11,192 nt of DNA. Source: an uncultured Actinomyces sp. (lineage in GTDB: Bacteria > Actinomycetota > Actinomycetes > Actinomycetales > Actinomycetaceae). How positions within the stretch are numbered: the first letter of the stretch is position 1; every line of letters starts with the position of its first letter. The notes beneath the pieces are model-generated. The model did no database searches, was not told the origin of the DNA, and worked only from the letters and a program-made list of their open reading frames with translations. The DNA is taken from assembly GCA_937926195.1 (NCBI GenBank), contig CALEXZ010000155.1:1-11192 (forward strand), in the 5' to 3' direction. The position numbers were made by a program, and so were the translations under genes. Positions 1-7,041 of the stretch are shown in pieces.

Positions 1-1
1 G

Positions 2-1663
2 CTGCTGTCGACCATCGGCGCCTCCTCCAAGCGCGACGAGCTGGGCCTGGCCCGCGGTGACTACCTCGGACAGTTCGGCATCGGGCTGCTGTCCTGCTTC
101 ATGGTCAGCCCCGACATCGTCGTCCGCTCGCTGTCGGCCCGCCCGGCCGAGCCCGGGGAGGCCGCTCCCGGCCAGGAGGGCGCGACCCCCGTGCGCCCGA
201 CGGCGATGTGGACCGGACGCACCGAGGGCACCTACTCGGTGGGCCCGGCCCCCGCGGACGAGGCCCTGAGCGAGCCGGGCACTCTCGTCTCGCTCACCGC
301 CCTTCCCGGTGAGCCGTGGCTCAGGCCGGACACGGTGCGCGCTCTCGTCGACGAGTTCGGTGCGCTGCTGCCCATCGACATCGAGGTGCGTGACGGCACC
401 CGCACCACCTACCACGGGCAGGCCAAGGGCCCCTGGGAGCTCAGCCGTCACGAGGCCATCGCCTGGTGCAAGGAGGAGCTGGGGGTCACCCCCTTCGACG
501 TCATCGACCTCAACGTGGCGGCCGCCGGGATGCGCGGCATCGCCGTCGTCGTGGCCCAGGCCCACCCGACCTCCACCGCCCACCACACCGCCTACGTCAA
601 GCGCATGCTGGTCTCGCGCTCCTGCGAGGACCTGACGCCGGGCTGGGCGTACTTCGTGCGCGTCGTCGCCTCCGCGGACCACCTGCGGCTGACCGCCTCG
701 CGTGAGCAGCTCATGGACGACGACCTCCTCCAGCTCACCCAGGAGGCCGTCGGCGACGCCGTGCGCGAGTGGCTGGAGCGCACCGCCCGGCTCTCGCCGT
801 CGCGCTTCAGCCAGTTCATGCTCGCCCACGCCGTCGGCCTGCGCTCCGTGGCCCTGAGCGACGAGCAGATGCTCAACCTGGTGGTGCGCCACCTGCCGGT
901 GGAGACCACCGAGGGGTCCATGCCCCTCACCGAGCTCGCCCGGGTCGCCTTCGAGGGCCGCACGGTGCGCTACACGCGCACCGTGGACCAGTTCCGGGCG
1001 CTGGCCGACGTCGCCTCCTCCCAGGACATCGTCCTGGTCAACGCCGGGTACTCCTTCGAGGAGGAGGTCCTCAACGCCTTCCTCTCCCGCCCTGACCTGT
1101 GCGGCACTGAGCCGGGCATCGGCATCGTCGACCCCGCCGAGCTCCTGGACGCCTTCACCCCCTGCGCCCCCGCGGAGCAGGCGGAGGCCGTCGATCTGCT
1201 CATGCTGGCCGCCCAGGCCATCGACCCCGAGGACTGCCAGGTGGTCATGCGGCGCTTCGAGCCCGCGACCCTGCCGGCCCTCTACCTGCCCGACCCCGAC
1301 CTGGCGGGCCGGGTGGCGGCCCGCAGCTCGACGAAAGCTGCCTCAGGGGTCTGGGCGGAGATCCTGGGGGTGACCGACCCCTTCGCGGCCTCAGGCGTTC
1401 CCTCTCTCGTCCTCAACCGCGCCTCCTCGTTGGTGGCGCGACTCGTGGCCACCGCCTCGCGCTCGGGGGGTGCCCCCGACGACACGGTCGTCCAGGTGCT
1501 GCGCGGCCTGTACATCCAGTGCCTGCTGGCGGGGCGCCAGCCGCTGGGACCCAAGGAGAGGGCCTGGGCCTCCCAGGCCCTGGCCTCACTGCTCGACGTC
1601 GCCCTCACGGTGCGCTCGGAGAGCCCTGACCTGACGGAAGGAAACCCCGATGACCACTCGTGA
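2..1663 (+). CDS. HSP90-family ATPase/chaperone-like protein (5' partial)
   Basis: This is the C-terminal 553 residues of an HSP90-family protein; the start and the first part of the ATP-binding domain lie upstream of the window. Near the visible start is GQFGIGLLSCFM (bases 68-103), the counterpart of the HtpG/HSP90 ATP-lid motif GQFGVGFYSAF. Visible residues about 195-245 align by eye with the HSP90 middle domain. They include YVKRMLV and LTASREQL (bases about 692-715), whose SRE arginine is the conserved middle-domain residue that contacts the ATP gamma-phosphate in HSP90 proteins. Roughly 320 residues follow that motif, similar to HtpG, but they are diverged. Actinobacterial proteins of this type are usually annotated only as 'HSP90 family protein', so I do not use htpG. 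The tail ends in GNPDDHS, without the eukaryotic MEEVD TPR-binding sequence. Its last 14 bases overlap the start of the TPR gene, implying translational coupling and a shared function. The family call is secure; the client and role are unknown. Confidence 0.9.
   Translation: MLSTIGASSKRDELGLARGDYLGQFGIGLLSCFMVSPDIVVRSLSARPAEPGEAAPGQEGATPVRPTAMWTGRTEGTYSVGPAPADEALSEPGTLVSLTALPGEPWLRPDTVRALVDEFGALLPIDIEVRDGTRTTYHGQAKGPWELSRHEAIAWCKEELGVTPFDVIDLNVAAAGMRGIAVVVAQAHPTSTAHHTAYVKRMLVSRSCEDLTPGWAYFVRVVASADHLRLTASREQLMDDDLLQLTQEAVGDAVREWLERTARLSPSRFSQFMLAHAVGLRSVALSDEQMLNLVVRHLPVETTEGSMPLTELARVAFEGRTVRYTRTVDQFRALADVASSQDIVLVNAGYSFEEEVLNAFLSRPDLCGTEPGIGIVDPAELLDAFTPCAPAEQAEAVDLLMLAAQAIDPEDCQVVMRRFEPATLPALYLPDPDLAGRVAARSSTKAASGVWAEILGVTDPFAASGVPSLVLNRASSLVARLVATASRSGGAPDDTVVQVLRGLYIQCLLAGRQPLGPKERAWASQALASLLDVALTVRSESPDLTEGNPDDHS
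1636..1642 (+). promoter_or_regulatory. Ribosome binding site of the TPR gene inside the HSP90-like gene
   Basis: GGAAGGA lies 7 bases before the ATG at 1650. Because it sits within the final codons of the HSP90-like gene, ribosomes finishing that gene can reinitiate on the TPR gene. It supports 1650 as the real start. Confidence 0.7.
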
Positions 1664-4658
1664 TGACGTCCTGGAGCAGATGGCTCTGGCCGATGCCCAC
1701 CCCTACGGGCCGGTCTGCTCCTCCCTGTGGGCGGAGGCCGTGACCTGGGCCGACGCCATCGAGGACGAGGAGCTGTGTGTCCACACGCGCCTCAAGCTCG
1801 CCCAGGCCTACTACCAGGGCAACGAGGAGTGGAAGTCCCTGGCGCCCTTCTCCTGGGTGGTGAGCCGCTACGAGCAGCGCCCGGACCTGTTCGACGCCGA
1901 GCGCCTGCGTCTCATGCACTGGAACTACCGGTGGGCGGTGGCCGTGGCCGCTGGGAACCCCGCGGTGTCGGTGGAGCAGGTGCACGCCCTGCACCAGGGC
2001 CTGGAGGAGTTCTACCGCAGCCAGGGCGCCTCGATGCACGCGGTGCACGGGGAGGCTCATGTGGCCGCCCGCATGATGGGGCGGGTGGAGGAGGCCGAGG
2101 CCGCCCTGGCGGCCTGGCGCTCCACCCCGCGCGACGACAACTCCGAGTGCGAGGGCTGCGACCCCACGCGCCAGGTCGTGTGGTCGATGCTCCAGGAGGA
2201 CTGGGAGACGGCGGTGGCCACCGCCGTGCCCGTGCTCACCGAGGAGGTGGGTTGCGACGTCCAGCCCAACAACATGCGCAGCGTGGCGCTGCTGGCCCTG
2301 CTGGCCTCGGGTCGTCCCCGGGCCGCGTGGGACGCGCACGTGCGCTCCTACCGGGTGCAGCGCACCGCCCCCCAGCCCCTGAACTACATGGGCGACCACC
2401 TGGAGTACCTGGCGCTGTCAGGGCGGGTGGACCGGGGACTGCGGGTCCTGCGCGAGAGCGCGCCCCACGCCGGTGAGGCGGAGGGGGCCTGGGTGCTGCG
2501 CGGCTTCCTCATCGGCGCTGCCCTGGTGCTGCGTGAGGCCGTGCGCGCCGGGCGCGGGGACGAGCCGCTGGGCGCGACGATCACCGCGGACACCGTGTGG
2601 TTCGCGCACCCGGGGGTGCCCGCTACTGCCACGCTGAGCGAGGCCGCCCGGACGGTGGCCGACTGGACGATGGCCCTGTCAGCGCAGTACGACCGGCGCA
2701 ACGGCAACACCGTGGTCTCGCAGTGGGCGCAGCGGGCGCTGTCGCGCGAGCCCTTCGTCGAGGCGGACGACCCCGACGCGCGTGACCCGCTGGCCCGGGC
2801 CGGTGCCGAGCTCATCCGGGAGGGAGAGCAGCTGCCCGAGGCCCTGCGCATCGGCGTCGGGGAAGAGGAGGGCGCCGGGTCCGGGCCGCTGGAGGGCATC
2901 GAGGTGGCCTCCTCCCTGCTCGGTGGGCCGGCCGGCGGTGGAGACGATAAGGCCGACGGGGCCGACGGGGCCGACGACGGCGAGGATGCCTTCCCCGTCA
3001 TCGACTACAGGCTGCCTCCCGCGCCCGTCGACGAGGAGGAGCTGCTCACCCGCTTCGCCGCCGAGCGGCGTCGGCCGGGACGCTCCGAGGAGTACGGCGT
3101 GCTCCTGGCCGCCGCGGTGCGCTGGGGCTACCAGCAGGACCCGCGGACGCTGCCTGCCGAGCTCGCCCAGGACTGCCGCCTGCTGCGCATGCGGTGCGCC
3201 CGCACCGGCTGGGACTTCGAGGCCGCCCGCAAGGAGATCACGGCCTACACCGAGCACCTGCCGCAGGACGCGCCCGTCGTCGAGCGGCTGGAGGCCACCA
3301 TCGACGTCCTCGATATCGACACGGACGACGAGCGCATCAACGAGACCCGTAGCCCGGAGCGCAGCGCCGAGCGGCTCGCGCAGGCCCAGGAGGCCGCCGC
3401 CGCCCTGGCCCGCACCGCCGAGGAGCTGCTGGACGCACCGGCGCAGCAGGACGGGCGGCACGCCCAGCTCGTCACCGCCTACAGGACCGCCACGCGCGCG
3501 AGCCAGCTGCTGTCCGGGCTCGGGGACCACGACGGCGCCGCCGCCCAGCTGGCCCTGGCCTCCCGGATCGCCCCGCTGGTCGAGGACATGCGCCTCCCCT
3601 CCGCGGTGGCGCTGCACACCCAGCTGGAGATGCTGGAGGCCGAGAGGCTGCTGGAGGCCGGGGACCTGTACGGGGCCTGCGTCCTGGCCGACGAGGTCGT
3701 CCACCGCTTCGACCCCTGCCCCTTCATCCTGGCGGCGGACGCGCGCTCCGTCCTCATCAACGCCTCCCTGCGGATGGACCAGACCCAGGAGGCGGTGGTC
3801 CAGACGCGCGAGGTGCTCAACATGTTCCTGGCCGCGGGGATGACGGCGGTGACCGGGTCGTCCTTCGGCGTGCTCGCCGCCTCCCTGGCGAAGATGGGGC
3901 GCGTCCTGGAGGCCGCTGAGGTCCTGGAGACGGCGCTGGACTCGCCGCTGCCGCCCGTGCTCAAGGAGCACCTGCGGCGCACCCGCATCGGGATCCTCGA
4001 TGCCCTGGACGAGGACGCGGCGGTGCTCGATGCCAGCCTGGAGATCGCCGAGTCGGCGCTCGAACGGGGCGAGAGCGAGGCGGGGATCCACTTCCTCGAG
4101 CGTGCCGCCCGGGCCGCTGAGATCGTCGACGAGAACACCCGCGCCAGCCAGCTCTACGAGCGGGCTGCCGGGCTGGTCGACGGCGAGGACCGTGAGGCCA
4201 AGGTCCGTCGCGCCCGGCTGCTGCGGCGGGCGGCACGTGCCGCCGTCGACGAGCGCACGCTGCTGCTGGCCCGCACACGCCTGGACACGGCGCGCGAGCT
4301 CATGGCCCGGTCTCTGGAGCTGCTGGAGCAGGTGCCCAGCGGGCGCACCTACTCGGCGGAGTACGAGAAGGGTGACTGGCACGACGACATGGCCTGGATC
4401 CTGTGGCGCACCGACGAGAACCGCGAGGCCCTGGAGCACTGCGCCGCTGCCGCCGAGGGCTACATGAGCACCCGCGACCGCGACAGCGCGGCCCGTCCGC
4501 TGGCTCTGGCCGCGACCGTGTGCAACGAGCTGGGTGACGAGGAGGCGACCCGGCAGGCCATCGCCCAGGTGCGGGCGCTGCTCTCCCACGACAAGTGGTC
4601 CGAGCACCCGGCGCTGCGGCACGTGGACAGGCTCGAGGCCGAGCTCGACGAGGACTGA
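1650..4658 (+). CDS. Large tetratricopeptide/helical-repeat protein coupled to the HSP90-like gene
   Basis: A 1002-residue soluble protein with no signal peptide or membrane segment visible. It is almost entirely Ala/Leu/Glu/Arg-rich amphipathic helix pairs of TPR style. Clear repeat-like stretches occur at about 660-770 (LLEAGDLYGACVLADEVV; LAKMGRVLEAAEVLETAL) and 860-985 (WILWRTDENREALEHCAAAA; NELGDEEATRQAIAQVRALL). An acidic Gly/Asp-rich linker at about residues 425-450 separates an N-terminal helical half from the C-terminal TPR half. The N-terminal half has CEGC (C167, C170) and a further GCDVQP (C202), a possible metal or structural site. The start ATG is supported by GGAAGGA at 1636-1642, 7 bases upstream, and overlaps the end of the HSP90-like gene. 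TPR proteins are classical HSP90 partners in eukaryotes, so a co-chaperone or scaffold role is a reasonable inference, but the exact function is not known to me. The C-terminus is acidic (AELDED). Confidence 0.88.
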   Translation: MTTRDDVLEQMALADAHPYGPVCSSLWAEAVTWADAIEDEELCVHTRLKLAQAYYQGNEEWKSLAPFSWVVSRYEQRPDLFDAERLRLMHWNYRWAVAVAAGNPAVSVEQVHALHQGLEEFYRSQGASMHAVHGEAHVAARMMGRVEEAEAALAAWRSTPRDDNSECEGCDPTRQVVWSMLQEDWETAVATAVPVLTEEVGCDVQPNNMRSVALLALLASGRPRAAWDAHVRSYRVQRTAPQPLNYMGDHLEYLALSGRVDRGLRVLRESAPHAGEAEGAWVLRGFLIGAALVLREAVRAGRGDEPLGATITADTVWFAHPGVPATATLSEAARTVADWTMALSAQYDRRNGNTVVSQWAQRALSREPFVEADDPDARDPLARAGAELIREGEQLPEALRIGVGEEEGAGSGPLEGIEVASSLLGGPAGGGDDKADGADGADDGEDAFPVIDYRLPPAPVDEEELLTRFAAERRRPGRSEEYGVLLAAAVRWGYQQDPRTLPAELAQDCRLLRMRCARTGWDFEAARKEITAYTEHLPQDAPVVERLEATIDVLDIDTDDERINETRSPERSAERLAQAQEAAAALARTAEELLDAPAQQDGRHAQLVTAYRTATRASQLLSGLGDHDGAAAQLALASRIAPLVEDMRLPSAVALHTQLEMLEAERLLEAGDLYGACVLADEVVHRFDPCPFILAADARSVLINASLRMDQTQEAVVQTREVLNMFLAAGMTAVTGSSFGVLAASLAKMGRVLEAAEVLETALDSPLPPVLKEHLRRTRIGILDALDEDAAVLDASLEIAESALERGESEAGIHFLERAARAAEIVDENTRASQLYERAAGLVDGEDREAKVRRARLLRRAARAAVDERTLLLARTRLDTARELMARSLELLEQVPSGRTYSAEYEKGDWHDDMAWILWRTDENREALEHCAAAAEGYMSTRDRDSAARPLALAATVCNELGDEEATRQAIAQVRALLSHDKWSEHPALRHVDRLEAELDED

Positions 4659-4700
4659 GCCCTCCACTCCCTCCACATTCCTACGGCTACCGTCACCGTG

Positions 4701-4751
4701 GGACGGATGTGGGCCCGGGCCCCGGACGGGGGACCGGGCCCACATCCGTCC
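4701..4751 (+). terminator. Perfect 18-bp inverted repeat, probable terminator of the HSP90-like/TPR unit
   Basis: The arms GGACGGATGTGGGCCCGG (4701-4718) and CCGGGCCCACATCCGTCC (4734-4751) are perfectly complementary. The 15-base loop can itself pair CCCC (4720-4723) with GGGG (4728-4731). The repeat lies 42 bases after the TPR stop codon and before the next promoter. No U-tract follows; a self-complementary CGACGCGTCG (4751-4760) comes next. Terminators lacking a U-run are common in high-GC actinobacteria. The hairpin could also act as an mRNA 3' stabiliser. Confidence 0.65.
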
Positions 4752-4789
4752 GACGCGTCGGGAGACCCGTCTCAGATCTCGGCCGAGTA

Positions 4790-4819
4790 TCGACCCACTG
4801 GTTGGAGCCTTGCTAGCGT
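4790..4819 (+). promoter_or_regulatory. Candidate sigma-70-type promoter for the leader/ABC transporter operon
   Basis: TCGACC (4790-4795) is separated by 18 bases from TAGCGT (4814-4819). The latter is preceded by TGC, giving an extended -10 (TGCTAGCGT). It resembles actinobacterial TTGAC-N18-TANNNT promoters. Transcription would start near 4826, about 58 bases before the leader ORF. This is a pattern match only, but it lies just where a promoter is needed, after the terminator and before the leader. Confidence 0.45.
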
Positions 4820-4883
4820 CCGTGACCAGCCGCCGGGCACCAGCCCGCGAGCGCCCGTACCCACGTCGAGAGGTCCCGGTCTC

Positions 4884-4919
4884 ATGACCAAGCGAATGTG
4901 TCTGTGCTGCTGTCGTTGA
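4884..4919 (+). CDS. Cysteine-rich leader peptide MTKRMCLCCCR (putative attenuator uORF)
   Basis: An 11-codon ORF encodes MTKRMCLCCCR, with cysteines at positions 6, 8, 9 and 10, just before a final Arg and the stop TGA (4917-4919). A Shine-Dalgarno-like GAGAGG (4868-4873) stands 10 bases upstream. It lies 68 bases before the GTG of the first permease gene. Two of the four Cys codons are TGT and one Arg codon is CGA, both expected to be uncommon in such GC-rich DNA, which could increase ribosome sensitivity. Poly-cysteine short leader ORFs that regulate downstream operons in response to cysteine are described in mycobacteria. By analogy this peptide probably has no function of its own, and its translation senses charged Cys-tRNA. 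The ORF and its composition are seen directly; the regulatory role is inferred. Confidence 0.75.
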   Translation: MTKRMCLCCCR

Positions 4920-4926
4920 CGACAGC
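4909..4926 (+). promoter_or_regulatory. RNA hairpin over the Cys codons and stop of the leader
   Basis: GCTGTCGT (4909-4916) pairs perfectly with ACGACAGC (4919-4926). As RNA this is a 7-bp stem with a UUGA loop. It covers the last two Cys codons, the Arg codon and the stop, so a translating or stalled ribosome would determine whether it forms. Confidence 0.6.
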
Positions 4927-4945
4927 TTCAGACCCGTTCGCCGCC

Positions 4946-4983
4946 TGAGCGCCTCGATGCGCTCACCGACCCCCGTGAGGTGC
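4946..4983 (+). promoter_or_regulatory. Alternative RNA stems controlling the permease ribosome binding site
   Basis: Stem B is TGAGCGC (4946-4952) with GCGCTCA (4959-4965), a perfect 7-bp stem with a 6-base loop. Stem D is GCGCCTC (4949-4955) with GAGGTGC (4977-4983), 7 pairs including one G-U, and it occludes the Shine-Dalgarno sequence. A third option, CTCAC (4962-4966) with GTGAG (4975-4979), also covers part of that site. B and D share bases and cannot coexist, which is typical of a translational switch. Pairings were read by eye; no folding energies were computed. Confidence 0.45.
4977..4982 (+). promoter_or_regulatory. Ribosome binding site deciding the GTG start of the first permease
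   Basis: GAGGTG lies 5 bases before the GTG at 4988. It is the only good Shine-Dalgarno sequence near the beginning of this frame and so fixes the start. It falls inside the possible sequestering stems described for 4946-4983. Confidence 0.65.
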
Positions 4984-4987
4984 CGCT

Positions 4988-6001
4988 GTGGCCCCGTCCT
5001 CCCAGGACCCCCGTACCCCCGTGACCGCTGAGCCGGTTGCCGCCGTCCTCGACGCCCCCGAGAGTGCTGCTGCCCGGCCGGAGGAGACTGACCGCGTCGC
5101 GGGCCTGCCCGGCGGCTGGCGGGCGGTCCTGCGCCGCCTCAGGCGTGACCGGGGCGCCGTCGCCGGTGCTGTCATCGTCGCCCTCACCACGCTCGTCGCC
5201 GTCTTCGCCCCGCTCATCACCCGGGCCGTCGGGGTGGACGCCTACAGCTACAACCTCGACCTCCTCAACGACCTCGGCCTGCCGCAGGGGTCCCTCGGGG
5301 GAGTGAGCGCCGCCCACCCCTTCGGCGTCGAGCCGCAGACCGGCCGCGACCTGTTCGCCATCGTCGTCGAGGGCACCCGCACCTCCTTCTCCATCGGCAT
5401 GGGGGCGACCCTGCTGTCCATGCTCATCGCCATCGGCCTGGGCCTGAGCGCCGGCTACTTCGGCGGCTGGTGGGATGCCCTCGTCTCGCGCGTGACTGAC
5501 GTCACCCTCGGCTTCCCCCACCTCATCTTCATGATCGCCGTCTCCGCGCTCATTCCGGCCTCCGCGCCGCGCGTGCTGGTCATGATCGTCATCATCGGCG
5601 TCCTCGGCTGGCCGTCGACGGCTCGCGTCCTGCGCAGCCGCACCCTGGCGATCCGCGGACGGACCTTCGTCGGCGCCTCCCGGGCGATGGGCGCCGGCGA
5701 GACCCACGTGCTGCTCACGCAGGTTCTGCCGAACCTCGTCGCCACCATCATCGTCTTCACCACGATCTCCATCCCCGGCAAGATCACCGCCGAGGCCGCC
5801 TTGTCCTTCCTCGGTGTCGGGGTCGCCCCTCCGACGCCCTCCTGGGGGCGCTCCATCGGCAACGCCGTGACCTGGGTGAGCACGGACCCCTGGTACCTGC
5901 TGTTCCCCGGGGCCGCGCTGTTCCTCGTCACCCTCGCCTTCAACCTCTTCGGCGACGGCCTGCGCGACGCCCTCGACCCCAGGACCGGTGAGCACCGATG
6001 A
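4988..6001 (+). CDS. DppC/OppC/GsiD-like ABC importer permease
   Basis: A 337-residue inner-membrane permease of the dipeptide/oligopeptide/nickel/glutathione class, the C-type subunit. A Pro/Ala-rich cytoplasmic segment (1-45) leads to TM1 (about 58-80). HPFGVEPQTGRDLFAIVVEGTRTS (from residue 110) corresponds to the family HPLGTDxxGRDxLSRxxxGxRxS signature; the stretch written here is the family landmark. About five further hydrophobic segments follow. The cytoplasmic ATPase-contact (EAA) loop is FVGASRAMGAGE (227-238) followed by QVLPN (245-249). The C-terminal part carries the family landmark EAALSFLGVGV (269-279). The start is GTG. It is the first gene of the transporter operon, directly under the cysteine-rich leader, and its stop overlaps the next permease start by ATGA. 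The family is secure; the substrate cannot be read from the permease. Confidence 0.94.
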   Translation: MAPSSQDPRTPVTAEPVAAVLDAPESAAARPEETDRVAGLPGGWRAVLRRLRRDRGAVAGAVIVALTTLVAVFAPLITRAVGVDAYSYNLDLLNDLGLPQGSLGGVSAAHPFGVEPQTGRDLFAIVVEGTRTSFSIGMGATLLSMLIAIGLGLSAGYFGGWWDALVSRVTDVTLGFPHLIFMIAVSALIPASAPRVLVMIVIIGVLGWPSTARVLRSRTLAIRGRTFVGASRAMGAGETHVLLTQVLPNLVATIIVFTTISIPGKITAEAALSFLGVGVAPPTPSWGRSIGNAVTWVSTDPWYLLFPGAALFLVTLAFNLFGDGLRDALDPRTGEHR

Positions 6002-6984
6002 ACCGACTGCGCTTCCTCTTGTCCCGACTTGTCCAGACGCTCTTGGTCCTCGTTCTCGTCGCCTTCGTGACCTTCGCGATCTTCTCCCTGTGGCCCTCGG
6101 ACCCCGCGAGCCTGGCCTGCGGCAAGCCCTGCACACCCGAGAACCTGGAGCGGGCGCGCGCGTTCATGGGCTACGACGACCCCTGGTACGTGCAGTTCTG
6201 GCACTACGTCACCGGTGTCGTCGCGGGCCGTACCTTCGGCACCGGGGCGGGGGCGATCGTCTGCTCTGCCCCATGCCTGGGCTACTCCTTCCGCTTGTCG
6301 ACGCCGGTGACCGAGCTCATCCTCACCCGCCTGCCCGTTACCGCCTCCATCGCTCTGGGCGCGGCCCTCCTGTGGCTCGTCATGGGCGTGGCCGCAGGTG
6401 TCGTCTCCGCCCTGCGCCGCGGCACGAGGCTCGACCGCCTCATCATGACCGGCACGGTCCTGGGGGTCTCCGCCCCCTCCTACCTGCTGGGCCTGCTGGG
6501 CATCCTCCTGCTCGGCTTCACCCTCGGCCTGGTACCGACCTCCGGCTACGTCCCGCTGACGAGGGACCCGGTGGGCTGGCTGTGGCACCTCGTCCTGCCG
6601 TGGACGGTCCTCGCGCTCATCTCCGCCGCGGTCTACGCCCGCATGGTGCGCGGCGAGATGCTCGAGAACCTCGGCGAGGACTACGTGCGCACCGGCCGGG
6701 CCGTGGGTCTGAGCGAGCGGCGCGTCGTCGGCCGCCACGTCATGCGCAACATCTCGCTGCCGGTGGTCACCTACTTCGCCCTCGACCTGGGCGGCATGCT
6801 CGGCGGCGCGGTCATCACCGAGCGCGTCTTCTCCATGCAGGGCCTGGGCGCCCTGCTCATGGACGCCGTCGGCACCGTGGACGTGCCCGTCGTCATGGGC
6901 GTGACGGTCGTGTCCGCCGCCTTCGTCGTCATCGCCAACCTCCTCGTCGACGCCTTCGCGGCCGTCATCGACCCGCGGGTCTAG
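5998..6984 (+). CDS. DppB/OppB/GsiC-like ABC importer permease with CxxxC loop
   Basis: A 328-residue partner permease. TM1 spans about residues 8-31, and a long extracytoplasmic loop (32-110) is followed by five more hydrophobic segments. The loop contains CGKPC (C41, C45) and CSAPC (C89, C93), two CxxxC pairs placed where they could form disulfides outside the membrane. I recall the same loop type in other actinobacterial peptide permeases. The EAA-type coupling loop is ENLGEDYVRTGRAVGLSE (223-240), and the usual ending VDAFAAVIDPRV is present. The gene starts in an ATGA overlap with the preceding permease, so the two are translationally coupled and should form the heterodimeric channel. 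A 101-bp gap separates it from the binding-protein gene. Confidence 0.94.
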   Translation: MNRLRFLLSRLVQTLLVLVLVAFVTFAIFSLWPSDPASLACGKPCTPENLERARAFMGYDDPWYVQFWHYVTGVVAGRTFGTGAGAIVCSAPCLGYSFRLSTPVTELILTRLPVTASIALGAALLWLVMGVAAGVVSALRRGTRLDRLIMTGTVLGVSAPSYLLGLLGILLLGFTLGLVPTSGYVPLTRDPVGWLWHLVLPWTVLALISAAVYARMVRGEMLENLGEDYVRTGRAVGLSERRVVGRHVMRNISLPVVTYFALDLGGMLGGAVITERVFSMQGLGALLMDAVGTVDVPVVMGVTVVSAAFVVIANLLVDAFAAVIDPRV

Positions 6985-7016
6985 CCCGCTGTGCCGCCGC
7001 CGCGCCCCCCCAGACC

Positions 7017-7032
7017 CCGGCCTCCAGGCCGG
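7017..7032 (+). repeat. GC-rich hairpin between permease and binding-protein genes
   Basis: CCGGCCT (7017-7023) and AGGCCGG (7026-7032) form a 7-bp inverted repeat (6 bp with a TCCA tetraloop). It may act as an intra-operon processing or stability element, since binding proteins usually need higher expression than permeases. Role inferred only. Confidence 0.4.
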
Positions 7033-7041
7033 TCACCAACC

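Noticed and set aside
4656..4658. Possible MEEVD-like HSP90 tail on either chaperone gene
   Set aside because: The HSP90-like protein ends GNPDDHS, and the acidic AELDED end belongs to the TPR protein, so neither is the eukaryotic TPR-docking motif.
2679..4745. A 688-codon antisense open frame over the TPR gene
   Set aside because: Same codon-bias shadow; it also spans the terminator hairpin and has no recognisable domain.
4595..4816. A 73-codon open frame in the gap after the TPR gene
   Set aside because: It starts inside the TPR gene in another frame, crosses the terminator hairpin, and has no recognisable sequence or good start signals.
4928..6738. Two long antisense open frames (4928-6136 and 5455-6738) over the permease genes
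   Set aside because: They oppose clear transmembrane permease genes and encode compositionally biased, non-membrane sequence with no homology I recognise.
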